A stretch of DNA of 64,000 bases, from NCBI GenBank assembly GCA_937916085.1, contig CALGGO010000070.1, forward strand, positions 14,480 through 78,479, written 5' to 3'. A model generated the notes under the pieces. The model worked only from the letters and a program-made list of their open reading frames with translations, did not search any database and was not told the DNA's origin. This DNA is from an uncultured Prevotellaceae bacterium. Its GTDB lineage: Bacteria > Bacteroidota > Bacteroidia > Bacteroidales > Muribaculaceae. Shown piece after piece: positions 9,748-18,322 of the stretch (position 1 is the stretch's first letter; each line of letters starts with the position of its first letter). The position numbers were made by a program, and so were the translations under genes.

Positions 9748-9790
9748 AGCGACATGGCACATCAATAAACCGCGCCATGTCGCTGAGTTT
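9748..9790 (+). terminator. Intrinsic terminator
   Basis: AGCGACATGGC (9748-9758) pairs exactly with GCCATGTCGCT (9774-9784) across a 15-nt loop, and a run of T follows (gagttttttg). A T-run also precedes the stem, so it could work on both strands. It closes the outer-membrane protein transcript. Confidence 0.8.
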
Positions 9791-9849
9791 TTTGTGCAGG
9801 TTGTTACACTTTTCGGGGCGAGTTTTTGAAGGTTCGTAGGGGTTGTTGC

Positions 9850-9876
9850 TGTATTGCGCCGCAAGCGCGGCGTTCA
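9850..9876 (+). repeat. REP-like GC hairpin, family GTATTGCGCCGC
   Basis: TGTATTGCGCCGCAAGC then GCGGCGTTCA: CGCCGC pairs with GCGGCG. A near-identical unit lies inverted at 28368-28393. The shared flanks (GTATTG and GTNCA) show these are copies of one element rather than chance hairpins. Confidence 0.6.
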
Positions 9877-9934
9877 CAAAGACTAAAGAAATAGCCCATT
9901 TTTCTGCTCTTGCCATGAATGATGAAAAGAAAAT

Positions 9935-9965
9935 TTTGTTTTTTCTGTATGTTTCACTATATTTG
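9935..9965 (+). promoter_or_regulatory. Promoter of the GSCFA gene
   Basis: TTTG at 9935-9938, a 19-bp spacer, and TAtaTTTG at 9958-9965: an exact match to the Bacteroidetes consensus. The predicted start is about 15 nt before the ATG at 9987, so the leader is very short. Confidence 0.75.
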
Positions 9966-9986
9966 CAATCTTAAAGTTTTTGAGAT

Positions 9987-10937
9987 ATGGAATTCCGAAC
10001 TATGATACACCCTCGTGAGTATGGGCATTTCATGCGTCACAGCGACAAGATGCTGCTCATGGGGTCGTGCTTCAGCGACAACATAGGCGCAAAGCTTCAC
10101 GATGCGATGATTGACGTGATGGTGAACCCTTTTGGCACTATCTTCAATCCGCTGAGCATAGCCGCTGGCGTTGACAAGATTATCGACAACGCCACGATAG
10201 CCGGTGCTGAGCTGTTTATGAGCGGTGGCGTGTGGAACAGCTATGACTTTCACTCGCGATTCTCGATGGCGAGCAAGGACGCCGCCTTGCAGCGCATGAA
10301 CGCCAGTATCAGTGAGGCTCACGAGCATCTCAAGGAGTGCAACACGCTGATTCTCACGTTGGGCACCGCTGTGGTGTATCGTCGGCGCGACACAGGTGAG
10401 GTGGTGACCAACTGCCACAAAGTGCCGCAGCAGGAGTTCACGCGCCGCTTGGCGAGCGTGGAGGAGATTACTGAGGCATTGACACGTGCTGTGCAGCGGC
10501 TTCATGAGTTTAACGCGTCGCTGAGGATTTTGTTTACCGTGAGTCCCATACGCCATATCGCCGACGGACTGGAGATGAACTCGCTGAGCAAGGCAGTGCT
10601 CAGGGTTGCCATCAACAATGTGGTGCGTCAGTTTAAGGACTTTGTGCAGTATTTCCCTGCCTTTGAGATTGTGATGGATGACCTGCGTGACTACCGGTTC
10701 TACTCTGCCGACATGGTGCATCCCAGCGACACGGCGATAGAGTACATCTGGCAGACGTTCCAGGCGACCTATTTTGACGACCGTTCCACTCAGGCGATAG
10801 CCCGCTGCGAGCGCGTGAGCAAGCGCCTCAAGCACCGCCCCATGAGCAACAACCCCGACGTGGTGGCACGCTTCAATGCCGACACCCAGGCAGTAATCGC
10901 CAATCTAAAGAAAGAATACCCTTATATTAATGCATAA
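9987..10937 (+). CDS. GSCFA domain-containing protein
   Basis: 316 residues. The name-giving motif is present as MGSCFSDNIG (about residues 25-34), followed by NPFGTIFNP. Other conserved GSCFA-family segments are LTLGTAVVYR (about 125), FTVSPIRHI (about 180) and DMVHPSDTAIEYIW near 240, which carries the Asp/His pair of an SGNH-hydrolase-like site. In Bacteroidetes this gene often sits next to the murF-alr fusion, as here. The substrate has not been established for the family as far as I know. Confidence 0.88.
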   Translation: MEFRTMIHPREYGHFMRHSDKMLLMGSCFSDNIGAKLHDAMIDVMVNPFGTIFNPLSIAAGVDKIIDNATIAGAELFMSGGVWNSYDFHSRFSMASKDAALQRMNASISEAHEHLKECNTLILTLGTAVVYRRRDTGEVVTNCHKVPQQEFTRRLASVEEITEALTRAVQRLHEFNASLRILFTVSPIRHIADGLEMNSLSKAVLRVAINNVVRQFKDFVQYFPAFEIVMDDLRDYRFYSADMVHPSDTAIEYIWQTFQATYFDDRSTQAIARCERVSKRLKHRPMSNNPDVVARFNADTQAVIANLKKEYPYINA

Positions 10938-11095
10938 TGCGCAATGCATAATGCACAATTCACAATTCACAATGCACAATTCACAATGACAATGCATAAT
11001 TCATAATGCAAAATCTAGAACTTCTAGATTATCTGGAGCCTCTAGAGCTTCTAGCTCTAAAAAACTATTAACTATGAACTCTTAACTAAGAACTA
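10930..11095. repeat. Mixed CATAATGCACAA, TCTAGA and TTAACTA repeat array
   Basis: Nine or so degenerate cataatgcaca/cacaattcac words (10930-11010), then a TCTAGA array (11013-11065), then ttaacta / ttaacta words up to the MurF-Alr start. Three of the window's intergenic word families meet here in order. No promoter is obvious within it. Confidence 0.7.
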
Positions 11096-11097
11096 AT

Positions 11098-13581
11098 ATG
11101 AAATATTCCATTCAAGAAATAGCGCAGGTGCTGGGGATTGAGCCCAGCGAGTTGCGCGACAAGAAAGCCGAGGTGAGCGTGCTGCTCACTGATTCGCGCT
11201 CGTTGACCTATCCCGCCGAGACTCTGTTCTTTGCCCTGCCCACCAGCAATGACGACGGTCACCGCTATGTTAAGCATCTCTATAACAAAGGGGTGAGGAA
11301 TTTTGTCATTGAGTATAGCGGCAACATCGACATCAACGCCATGCGTGAGGCCAACTTCCTAAGAGTGGAGAGTTCGCTCGACGCTATGCAGGCTATCGCC
11401 ACTTACCACCGCAAGCGATTCCGTATCCCCATAATCGGTATTACCGGCAGTCGTGGCAAGACCACCGTCAAGGAATGGCTCTATCAGCTGATGAGCGAGG
11501 ATTACCACATCGTGCGCTCGCCGCGCAGCTTCAATTCGCAGATTGGCGTGCCGCTCTCGCTGTGGGACATCGACGACAACACCGACCTCGCCATCATCGA
11601 GGCGGGCATCTCCACCACTGGCGAGATGGCAAGGCTGCAAGCAATGATTCGTCCAACGGTTGGAGTAATCACCAACATCGGCGACGAGCATAACGACGGC
11701 TTCGCGTCGATGCAGGAGAAGGTTGAGGAAAAAGCCAAGATTCTCACCAGCTGCGAGAGCATCGTGTATTGCGCCGATGATGAGTTGGTGACAACGACCA
11801 TCGCCCCCATTCTCTATGTGGCACAAGATATAGCTTGGTCACGCAAGGACGAGGAGAAGACGCTGTTTATCAACAAGGTGGTGAAGCGCAACAATCGCGC
11901 CAAGATGGAATGTGTGCACGACGGCGACACCTTTGTCCTCGACGTGCCGTTCACCAGCGACCGCGACATGGAGAACGTCGCCACCTGCGTGGCGGTGCTG
12001 CTATACTTCGGCATGAGCCACAGCACCATTGTGGAGCGTGTGAAGTGGCTGGCCCCGGTGGGCACGCGCATCAATGTGATAGAGGGCGTGAACGAGTGTA
12101 CCATCATCGCCGACGGTTACACCAGCGACTACAACTCCTTAACTCCAGCCCTCGACTTCATGCTGCGCCGCTGCAACTCGCAGCAGCACACCACAGTGAT
12201 TTTGAGCGACTTGCTGCCCGAGACGTTCGCCGATGATGAGCTCTACATCCGTGTGAGCGAACTGCTCAACAGCAAGGGCATAACTCGCCTCATCGGCATA
12301 GGTCCCGACATGTGCCGCTACAGCAAGTATTTCAACTCGGGCAGAGACTTGTTCTTTGACTCCACAGCAAGCTTCCTCGCCGCCATGTCGCAGGGCGACT
12401 TCGACAACGAGACTGTGCTCGTGAAAGGCGCGTCGCGCTTTGAGTTTTTCCAGATTGTGGAAATGCTCGAGGTGCGCCGTCACCAGACCGTTGAGGAGAT
12501 TGACCTTAACGCGCTGGCGCACAATTTCAAGTTCTTCAAGTCGAAACTCAACTTCAGCACCAAGACGGTGGCGATGGTCAAGGCTTCGGGTTATGGCACA
12601 GGCTCCTACGAGATTGCCAAGACGCTGCAAGACTGCGGAGCCACCTATCTCGCCGTGGCGGTGCAGGACGAGGGCGTGGAACTGCGCAAGGCGGGTATAA
12701 CATTGCCAATAATCGTGCTCAATCCATCAACGGTCAATTACAAGGCGATGTTTGACCGCTACCTCGAGCCTGAGGTTTACAGCATCGAGGAAGCTCGCCA
12801 GCTCATCAAGGAGGGCCGCAAATATGGCGCGAAGAATTTCCCTGTACACATCAAAATAGACAGCGGCATGCACCGATTGGGCTTCACGCTGGAGCAGATT
12901 CCCGAACTCGTTGACCTGTTGCTTAATCAGGAGGTGATAATTCCTATGAGCGTGTTCTCGCACTTGAGCGTTGCCGACGAACCCGAGCAGGACGAATACA
13001 CCCATGCGCAGGTGGAATATTTCGAGGAGTGCGCCAGGCAGTTGCAGGCAAACTTCTCGCATCACATCATGAAGCACATTCTCAACACCACAGGAATTGT
13101 GCGCTTCCCTGAGTATCAAATGGATATGGCTCGCATCGGGGTGGGGCTTTATGGCATCAAGACGATGAACGACGGCAGCCAAGATGCAATATTGCCGGTG
13201 GCTGAGCTTAGGGCTGTGGTGATTTCAATCAAGAATTGGGAGGCAGGAACAACGATAGGCTATGGCCGCCGTGGTGTGCTTGAGCGTGACTCGCGCATTG
13301 CGACAGCTTCGATAGGCTATGCCGACGGCATGGACCGCCACTTTGGCAACGGAGCCATCAAGGTGTGGGTGAACGGCACCCTTTGCCCCACGGTGGGCAA
13401 CATCTGCATGGATGCCTGCATGATTGATGTCACCGACGCGCAATGCGAGGTGGGCGACAAGGTCGAAATCTTCGGCAAGCACAACCCCATCGACCAACTC
13501 ACCGAAGTGCGCGGCACAATAGGCTACGAAATCCTCACCAGCATCTCACCAAGAGTGAAACGCGTGTATTTCAGAGAGTGA
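11098..13581 (+). CDS. murF-alr: Bifunctional MurF ligase / alanine racemase
   Basis: An 827-residue fusion, a known Bacteroidetes arrangement that joins D-Ala production with its use in peptidoglycan precursor synthesis. Residues 1-455 form the MurF part: UDP-MurNAc-tripeptide:D-Ala-D-Ala ligase with P-loop GITGSRGKTTVKEW (Lys121). Residues 460-827 form the PLP-dependent racemase: the PLP lysine lies in MVKASGYGTG (Lys495) and the catalytic Tyr in IGYADGMDR (Tyr741). Both active sites look complete, and the length is usual. The TGA stop is the first three bases of the 35-bp hairpin repeat at 13579-13613. Confidence 0.95.
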   Translation: MKYSIQEIAQVLGIEPSELRDKKAEVSVLLTDSRSLTYPAETLFFALPTSNDDGHRYVKHLYNKGVRNFVIEYSGNIDINAMREANFLRVESSLDAMQAIATYHRKRFRIPIIGITGSRGKTTVKEWLYQLMSEDYHIVRSPRSFNSQIGVPLSLWDIDDNTDLAIIEAGISTTGEMARLQAMIRPTVGVITNIGDEHNDGFASMQEKVEEKAKILTSCESIVYCADDELVTTTIAPILYVAQDIAWSRKDEEKTLFINKVVKRNNRAKMECVHDGDTFVLDVPFTSDRDMENVATCVAVLLYFGMSHSTIVERVKWLAPVGTRINVIEGVNECTIIADGYTSDYNSLTPALDFMLRRCNSQQHTTVILSDLLPETFADDELYIRVSELLNSKGITRLIGIGPDMCRYSKYFNSGRDLFFDSTASFLAAMSQGDFDNETVLVKGASRFEFFQIVEMLEVRRHQTVEEIDLNALAHNFKFFKSKLNFSTKTVAMVKASGYGTGSYEIAKTLQDCGATYLAVAVQDEGVELRKAGITLPIIVLNPSTVNYKAMFDRYLEPEVYSIEEARQLIKEGRKYGAKNFPVHIKIDSGMHRLGFTLEQIPELVDLLLNQEVIIPMSVFSHLSVADEPEQDEYTHAQVEYFEECARQLQANFSHHIMKHILNTTGIVRFPEYQMDMARIGVGLYGIKTMNDGSQDAILPVAELRAVVISIKNWEAGTTIGYGRRGVLERDSRIATASIGYADGMDRHFGNGAIKVWVNGTLCPTVGNICMDACMIDVTDAQCEVGDKVEIFGKHNPIDQLTEVRGTIGYEILTSISPRVKRVYFRE

Positions 13582-13613
13582 ACTAATTGGGGACGGTTCT
13601 GTTTTAGTTCATT
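13579..13613. repeat. 35-bp hairpin repeat, copy 1 (GGGGACGGTTCT loop)
   Basis: TGAACTAA and TTAGTTCA pair across a loop holding GGGGACGGTTCTG. The identical 35 bp recur in the same orientation at 15149-15183. Copy 1 fits exactly between the MurF-Alr stop (13579-13581, included) and the ATPase stop (13614). The loop core is the reverse complement of AGAACCGTCCC in the hairpins at 21241-21336. Confidence 0.85.
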
Positions 13614-15029
13614 TTAGCAGAATAAGTCATCGATTGTCAAGCATTGCTGCACATTGTTCAAGTATTCATTTCTTGCTACACCATAGGTCGTTATCAATAT
13701 AATTCTCACGCTGTTGCGGGTCTTGGTTTGAGCGATGAATGTGTTTTTCTTGCGACGCAATGCTGTGTCATAGTCTTTGTCAATAGTGAAAATGTCATTC
13801 CAGAATTTCATCTCGCACAGGTCAATTACCTTGTCGCGGCGGTCTAGTACCAAGTCAATTTGAACATTTTCCTGGTCTTTAGAATTTGAACGCCAGGCAT
13901 ATTCGTTACTCAACACACCCGAAATACCCAGACTCTTTTTTAGTTGCGCTGTATGGTCGAGGCAAACCCTTTCAAACGATAGTCCATTCCACACATTCCT
14001 CACCGCGCTATTACTGAGTGATGACCAGTAGTATAGTCCGAGATTGCGCTTGCCGGCAACAAATTTGAAATAAAAGAGAGTGAAATTGTCAATTAACTGG
14101 TAAATAGCATTATTGCCTGTTGTTCCAAAGCGGTTATAGCGGCGGATGAAACGGCTTTGCTCAAGTTCGTCGAGCATACGAGTGAGGTTGCCGTTAGGCT
14201 CTTCCTCACAGGTGACGGCAATCTCGTTGCGAGTGAGTCCCATAGCCTTTTTAGAAAGGGCGGTGACAATTTTCACATACTTCTCGGGTTTCTTGAAAAG
14301 CGAAGCATAAAGTTCTTGAAACTCATTGCGCAGCCTACCGGTGTTGGAGAAGAAAAGGCTATCGATGTTCTCGTCGGTAGTCAGCGACGGGTCAAGCATC
14401 GACCAATAATAAGGTATGCCCCCCAATATCATGTAGGTCTCTAGGACTTGGTATCGTGTTAGGCTCAGACCTTGAGCTTTTGCCATCTCTTCGCACTCAA
14501 GCAATGTGAATGGCTCCAAGTTGATTTCAACTGTCACACGGTTGTGCAGTCCGCCATGACTGTGAACCACATTGTTTATTATCCATGAAGTGGCACTGCC
14601 GCACACTATAAGCAGCACATCACGTCGCGAAGATGCCCAACTGTTCCAGAAAAATTCCAAGGCCTGTTGGAAACGCGAGTGAGGGGTGTCAATCCAGGGC
14701 ATCTCATCGATGAAAATCACTTTTTTCCCCTCGGGAGAATTATCAATGAGTTTGCCCAACTGAGCAAATGCGTCAAGCCAATTCTTGGGTGGTTTACAAT
14801 CATTTCCAGCTCTTGTCATCGACACGTTCCAGGCGGCAAGCTGTTCCTGCATAGTGCCGCCAGCAATACCGGCATGTTGGAATAAAAACTTGTAGTCAAA
14901 AGTCTCTCTAATCAAGAACGTCTTGCCCACACGACGACGACCGTAAACAACCACAAACTCCGACCTGTCGCTGTCAAAAGCCCTAAGCAACTGCGCCTTC
15001 TCCTTATTTCTGCCTATTAATCCTGTCAT
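13614..15029 (-). CDS. AAA ATPase with C-terminal PD-(D/E)xK-like domain
   Basis: A 471-residue P-loop ATPase of the archaeal-type ATPase_2/DUF234 group. Walker A is VVYGRRRVGKTF (Lys36) and Walker B is KKVIFIDEMPW (about 98-108). A winged-helix segment (LTRNEIAVTCEEEPNGNLTR) lies in the middle. The C-terminal part contains QIDLVLDRRDKVIDLCEMKF, the D...ExK pattern of a PD-(D/E)xK nuclease fold. Biochemical role is unsettled for this widespread Bacteroidetes/Archaea family. The gene is bracketed by identical 35-bp hairpins, suggesting a mobile cassette. A TAtaTTTG -7 element lies at 15070-15063. Confidence 0.85.
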   Translation of the reverse strand: MTGLIGRNKEKAQLLRAFDSDRSEFVVVYGRRRVGKTFLIRETFDYKFLFQHAGIAGGTMQEQLAAWNVSMTRAGNDCKPPKNWLDAFAQLGKLIDNSPEGKKVIFIDEMPWIDTPHSRFQQALEFFWNSWASSRRDVLLIVCGSATSWIINNVVHSHGGLHNRVTVEINLEPFTLLECEEMAKAQGLSLTRYQVLETYMILGGIPYYWSMLDPSLTTDENIDSLFFSNTGRLRNEFQELYASLFKKPEKYVKIVTALSKKAMGLTRNEIAVTCEEEPNGNLTRMLDELEQSRFIRRYNRFGTTGNNAIYQLIDNFTLFYFKFVAGKRNLGLYYWSSLSNSAVRNVWNGLSFERVCLDHTAQLKKSLGISGVLSNEYAWRSNSKDQENVQIDLVLDRRDKVIDLCEMKFWNDIFTIDKDYDTALRRKKNTFIAQTKTRNSVRIILITTYGVARNEYLNNVQQCLTIDDLFC

Positions 15030-15075
15030 TTTCTCTTATTTTAAGATTGTTCTTTGAGACTGCAAATATAATAAA

Positions 15076-15136
15076 AATGCGTCAAACTCAGCTAAAACAC
15101 CCAAAAAAATCACATTTTAGCTGAGTTGGACGCATT
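15076..15136. repeat. 22-bp inverted repeat upstream of the ATPase gene
   Basis: Arms 15076-15097 and 15115-15136 pair with one mismatch; the inner part is AGCTAAAA...TTTTAGCT. It lies just upstream of the ATPase -7 element at 15063-15070 and so could be an operator or transcribed hairpin. A weaker relative with the same AGCTAAAA/TTTTAGCT core is at about 15186-15240. Confidence 0.7.
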
Positions 15137-15148
15137 TTCTAAAAAAAA

Positions 15149-15183
15149 TGAACTAATTGGGGACGGTTCTGTTTTAGTTCATT
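15149..15183. repeat. 35-bp hairpin repeat, copy 2
   Basis: Identical to 13579-13613 in sequence and orientation; here the stem extends to 10 bp (AATGAACTAA / TTAGTTCATT). Together the copies define a 1.6-kb unit holding only the AAA ATPase gene. Confidence 0.85.
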
Positions 15184-15185
15184 AT

Positions 15186-15424
15186 TGCGCTGAACTTAGC
15201 TAAAATGCCAAAAAAAATCGGGTTTTAGCTGAGATTGGCGCGAAATTTGAAATAAACCACGAATTTCACGGATTGTCACTAACGACTCGGCCTCGGTTTT
15301 TTAGACATAAGAACATAAGTAACAAAATTTCACTTGTGTGTGGGAGGGATATATGTTCTTGTGTTCTTTTGTCGATAAAAGAACCAACTGGCGAAACACG
15401 ACGCAGATAATGTGACAAGGAAAG
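15186..15424. other. Intergenic remnant, no gene
   Basis: After a degenerate AGCTAAAA/TTTTAGCT hairpin (15186-15240), the stretch holds cacgaatttcacgg and attagtg words related to those at 25172-25200 and 63611-63642, and a tatgttcttgtgttctttt segment. No open frame or promoter is convincing. Confidence 0.5.
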
Positions 15425-15458
15425 CAAAAAAGCCACTTGGAGAAAAATCCAAGTGGCT
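15425..15458 (-). terminator. Terminator of the LRR/Big2/dockerin gene
   Basis: Read on the minus strand, AGCCACTTGGA (15458-15448) pairs exactly with TCCAAGTGGCT (15441-15431) around a 6-nt loop and is followed by TTTTTTGC. It lies 60 bp after the stop of the gene at 15518. Confidence 0.85.
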
Positions 15459-15517
15459 AATTATATGAATGTCCCTTTTTTAGTGGAAATTAGTGTGAAT
15501 TAGTGGTTTGTATTGCC

Positions 15518-17215
15518 TTAATTACCCAAGATGAGGTTATAGATTACAGTGATGTCGGTACTGGTGACATATCCGTCGCCGTCTGTGTCGCTGGTAGCGA
15601 TATAGGTGTCGTCGCCGTTGAGCAGGTAGTTATAGAGGGCGGTGATGTCACCCGATGTTATCACTTTGTCGCCGTCAACATCTACCACTCGCAACTCGAG
15701 TACTGCTGGCGTTGCCTTGCCGTCGGCAGTGGTTACTGTGATAGTTGCAGTGCCGTTCTGCACGCCCACAATCATTATAGCCTTCTCGCTGGCGTATGCA
15801 GGAGCCTTGCTCTCACTCGGAACGGCCAATTCCTCCATCATGGCAAGTGCCATATCCTTCTCGGGGAACGACTGTAATCCCTGGGCAGGAGCATTAGTAC
15901 GGTTCACCACACGAGCAACCGCCACGCTTGGGTCGCTAGAAGTTACAACCAGTTCCACAGGCACATCGGGAGTGCATGATGGATAAACAGTCAACATTTG
16001 GCTAGTGCCAATAATTGCATTATCGATATTAAGTGTGATAGTAATATTATCATCTCCTTTGACTACCAAATGGCAAGTTGCACTATGATCAAGCACTGTA
16101 GCCGTTATATCACATTCCCCAATATTATTAGCATGAACAACACCATTTACTACTGTTGCAATACTTTCATCGCTTGATTCCCATATTGGAATAAGACCAG
16201 TGTTGCTTGGAGTTAAATTCACTGTCAGAAACTGCTCATCACCTATATTCATTTCAAGAAATTCGTCACTAAGTGAGAGTGTAATTTCTGGATAAGAAAC
16301 ATCAATATGACATATTGCATAAATAGCAGGATTAGTTGCAAGAGTAGTATATATATCACATTCACCTCCTCCTATAGCAGTTACTATTCCATTTTCATTT
16401 ACTGTGGCAACTGATGGATCTGTGCTATTCCACAGCAATTCGCCATCTTCAGGAAAAACTGTTGCATTTAACTCTAATGTTTCCCAAAGAACAATATCCT
16501 CACTTGTTGTATTAAGAGTTATTTTGCTAAGATCATTAACCAAATTATTAAAATTCTGCCAATATTCTGCCAAAAAGTAAGCAGAAATAGAAGTAACAGG
16601 CACATGAAGTTCACCCTCATAGTTGTAGTTGGAAGAAAAAGTATAATCTGAGCATGAGGGCGGGGTATCTGAATAACAATTAACCACATCTGGAGTAAGA
16701 AAGAGGTCACCCAAAGAAGTAATGCCGCTACCGATATTCACATTTTTTAGTTGACCGAAATAATTAAGGTTCCATGCTCCCTGTCCTATAACTGTAATTG
16801 AGGTTAATAATTCACAATAAGAGAAATTATCAAAAACAGAGTTATCACAAAGATAATTTGGGATGGTCACATGAGTTAATCTATCACACCCATAAAAAGC
16901 TCTGTAACCAATTTTTTTAACAGAATATGGAATAGTTACCTCATTTAAGTAACACATAGTAAATGCCCTTTCTCCAATTGCTGTAACATTATAAATTCTG
17001 CCATTGTATGTTACTCTTTCTGGAATAATAAGATGATCAGTCAGATAATAATATCTTGGATTAAAATTGTTTGCGTATGTAACAGTCACACTCGTGCTAT
17101 CTTCGTTGTAGTTATAGCACAGTCCATCAACCTCAAAGTCATAGGCATTAGCAGAGAAAGCGAATAGCAAGATGGTCAACACGATTAATGATGTTTTAAT
17201 AATAAGATTTTTCAT
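15518..17215 (-). CDS. Secreted BspA-like LRR, Big2 and dockerin-like surface protein
   Basis: 565 residues from ATG 17215; a frame-extending start nine codons upstream would precede the signal peptide MKNLIIKTSLIVLTILLFAF. BspA-type leucine-rich repeats at about 55-170 (IPERVTYNGRIYNVTAIGER, then NEVTIPYSVKKIGYRAFYGC) are followed by two or three Ig-like group 2 domains (SVATVNENGIVTAIGGGECD; SIATVVNGVVHANNIGECDI). Two dockerin-like repeats (DVDGDKVITSGDITALYNYL; DTDGDGYVTSTDITVIYNLI) close the protein. Such proteins sit at the cell surface and may bind host or matrix proteins; the role here is inferred. Its start lies 8 bp after the preceding stop. Confidence 0.85.
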   Translation of the reverse strand: MKNLIIKTSLIVLTILLFAFSANAYDFEVDGLCYNYNEDSTSVTVTYANNFNPRYYYLTDHLIIPERVTYNGRIYNVTAIGERAFTMCYLNEVTIPYSVKKIGYRAFYGCDRLTHVTIPNYLCDNSVFDNFSYCELLTSITVIGQGAWNLNYFGQLKNVNIGSGITSLGDLFLTPDVVNCYSDTPPSCSDYTFSSNYNYEGELHVPVTSISAYFLAEYWQNFNNLVNDLSKITLNTTSEDIVLWETLELNATVFPEDGELLWNSTDPSVATVNENGIVTAIGGGECDIYTTLATNPAIYAICHIDVSYPEITLSLSDEFLEMNIGDEQFLTVNLTPSNTGLIPIWESSDESIATVVNGVVHANNIGECDITATVLDHSATCHLVVKGDDNITITLNIDNAIIGTSQMLTVYPSCTPDVPVELVVTSSDPSVAVARVVNRTNAPAQGLQSFPEKDMALAMMEELAVPSESKAPAYASEKAIMIVGVQNGTATITVTTADGKATPAVLELRVVDVDGDKVITSGDITALYNYLLNGDDTYIATSDTDGDGYVTSTDITVIYNLILGN

Positions 17216-17222
17216 AATTGTT

Positions 17223-17918
17223 TCAATATTTGAAATAAGCATTTGTAGTTAATTGTGAATTTACTGGGGTTGTCCCCAAAGAGAATGGCCCATACTGCGA
17301 GAGTGGACTTGGCATCTTGCCATTGTATTTCTTGCTTTCTGGGCAAATCATACTGTGCATTGAGCAAAGCATATCCTCAATGAAGATTGCTGGCATATTA
17401 GGAAGTATGGTTCTAAAATTAGAGACATCCATTCGGAATGAGCTAATACGGCTCACTCCAAGCAGTTTGCGGGCACTTTCACGCAAATAGGAATGATAGT
17501 ACACCTTGTTGGTGGGATAGAGCAGAAATCGCTTTAGGGCTCCTATGCGCAAGGCGATGTCATAGAATGCCACTTCTCCAATGCCATCAATTGGTTTAAT
17601 GAGACGTCGCACTGTGTCATACAATTCGTCAAAGTCGGTGTAACTACTGTAAAGAACTTTACCATTTAATAACACTTGTGTAGCAGTAACCGCCATTGAA
17701 TGGCTAAGCATCCACAAGTGTCGTTCGCGATTGAAAACGCAGGCAAATAGTAAGTCATAGTCATTCGCACCACTCATCTCTAAATCACGCACATACTTGA
17801 TGTCGTAGTAGAAATTGCGTCGAGGCTTTGCGCCTTGGCCAAAACCAGGCATTTGGGCTTTGGTCTTTGCGCTTCTTAGCCCGCCTTCATACTTGTCAAC
17901 AATGTCTTGTAATGTCAT
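17223..17918 (-). CDS. Unknown protein with helix-hairpin-helix-like segment
   Basis: 231 residues from ATG 17918 (MTLQDIVDKYEGGLRSAKTK); the frame is open to a TTG at 17954 but the ATG fits better. Residues about 115-135 read IDGIGEVAFYDIALRIGALK, which resembles the hairpin-helix of DNA-glycosylase-type helix-hairpin-helix proteins. No signal peptide or membrane segment, so probably cytoplasmic. I do not recognise the family. A promoter at 18194-18223 and a 230-nt leader with a long stem-loop precede it, and the surface-protein gene starts 8 bp after its stop. Confidence 0.6.
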   Translation of the reverse strand: MTLQDIVDKYEGGLRSAKTKAQMPGFGQGAKPRRNFYYDIKYVRDLEMSGANDYDLLFACVFNRERHLWMLSHSMAVTATQVLLNGKVLYSSYTDFDELYDTVRRLIKPIDGIGEVAFYDIALRIGALKRFLLYPTNKVYYHSYLRESARKLLGVSRISSFRMDVSNFRTILPNMPAIFIEDMLCSMHSMICPESKKYNGKMPSPLSQYGPFSLGTTPVNSQLTTNAYFKY

Positions 17919-18020
17919 GGGGCAAGAAAGATTTTTGCCACCTCGCAATCCCAAAGATGGCGTTATACAACACGAAAAGCGAGGACTGCTATGCCACGCT
18001 TTGCCGATTGACGGTCCTGA

Positions 18021-18124
18021 GAAAACCTGATATGCAAAAAGGGGTATAAGTGCAGTCCACGCCTAAACGTGGAAGCCGCCACGCCTTTCCCTTGCATATC
18101 AAAGTGAAAATTTCTCAGGTTTTC
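18021..18124 (-). ncRNA. Candidate structured leader or small RNA
   Basis: Arms GAAAACCTGA/TATGCAA (18021-18037) pair with TTGCATATC (18092-18100) and TCAGGTTTTC (18115-18124), leaving a 14-nt asymmetric bulge on one side. Inside is an exact hairpin CCACG-cctaaa-CGTGG (18057-18072). Downstream of a good minus-strand promoter and upstream of the gene at 17918, it would form the leader of that mRNA. It matches no RNA family I can name. Confidence 0.5.
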
Positions 18125-18193
18125 AATCAGCAAGAATAAGCATGTCGCTTCTATTTTCCAAAATGTAGTTGAATTGTTTCCACAATCCAACCG

Positions 18194-18223
18194 CAAATTT
18201 ACAACATTTTTTTTGATTTCAAA
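18194..18223 (-). promoter_or_regulatory. Promoter of the structured leader and the 17223-17918 gene
   Basis: On the minus strand TTTG (18223-18220), an 18-bp spacer and TAaaTTTG (18201-18194). The predicted start near 18185 gives a leader of about 265 nt. Confidence 0.65.
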
Positions 18224-18322
18224 GACTTTGTGTAGATTTTTTATGCCGCACAACATATAATTCCTTTCACTTTGTCCGCAAAACAAATGGGAATTGTTTG
18301 CTCTTGGGATCTGATCTCATTT

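Noticed and set aside
17918..17954. TTG start for the HhH-like gene
   Set aside because: ATG 17918 is available and the extra residues add nothing recognisable.
18021..18124. Integron attC site or retron RNA
   Set aside because: No RYYYAAC/GTTRRRY core sites, no integrase and no reverse transcriptase nearby.
17963..18286. 107-codon open frame on the minus strand
   Set aside because: It runs through the inverted-repeat leader, has poor protein character and crosses the predicted transcript start.
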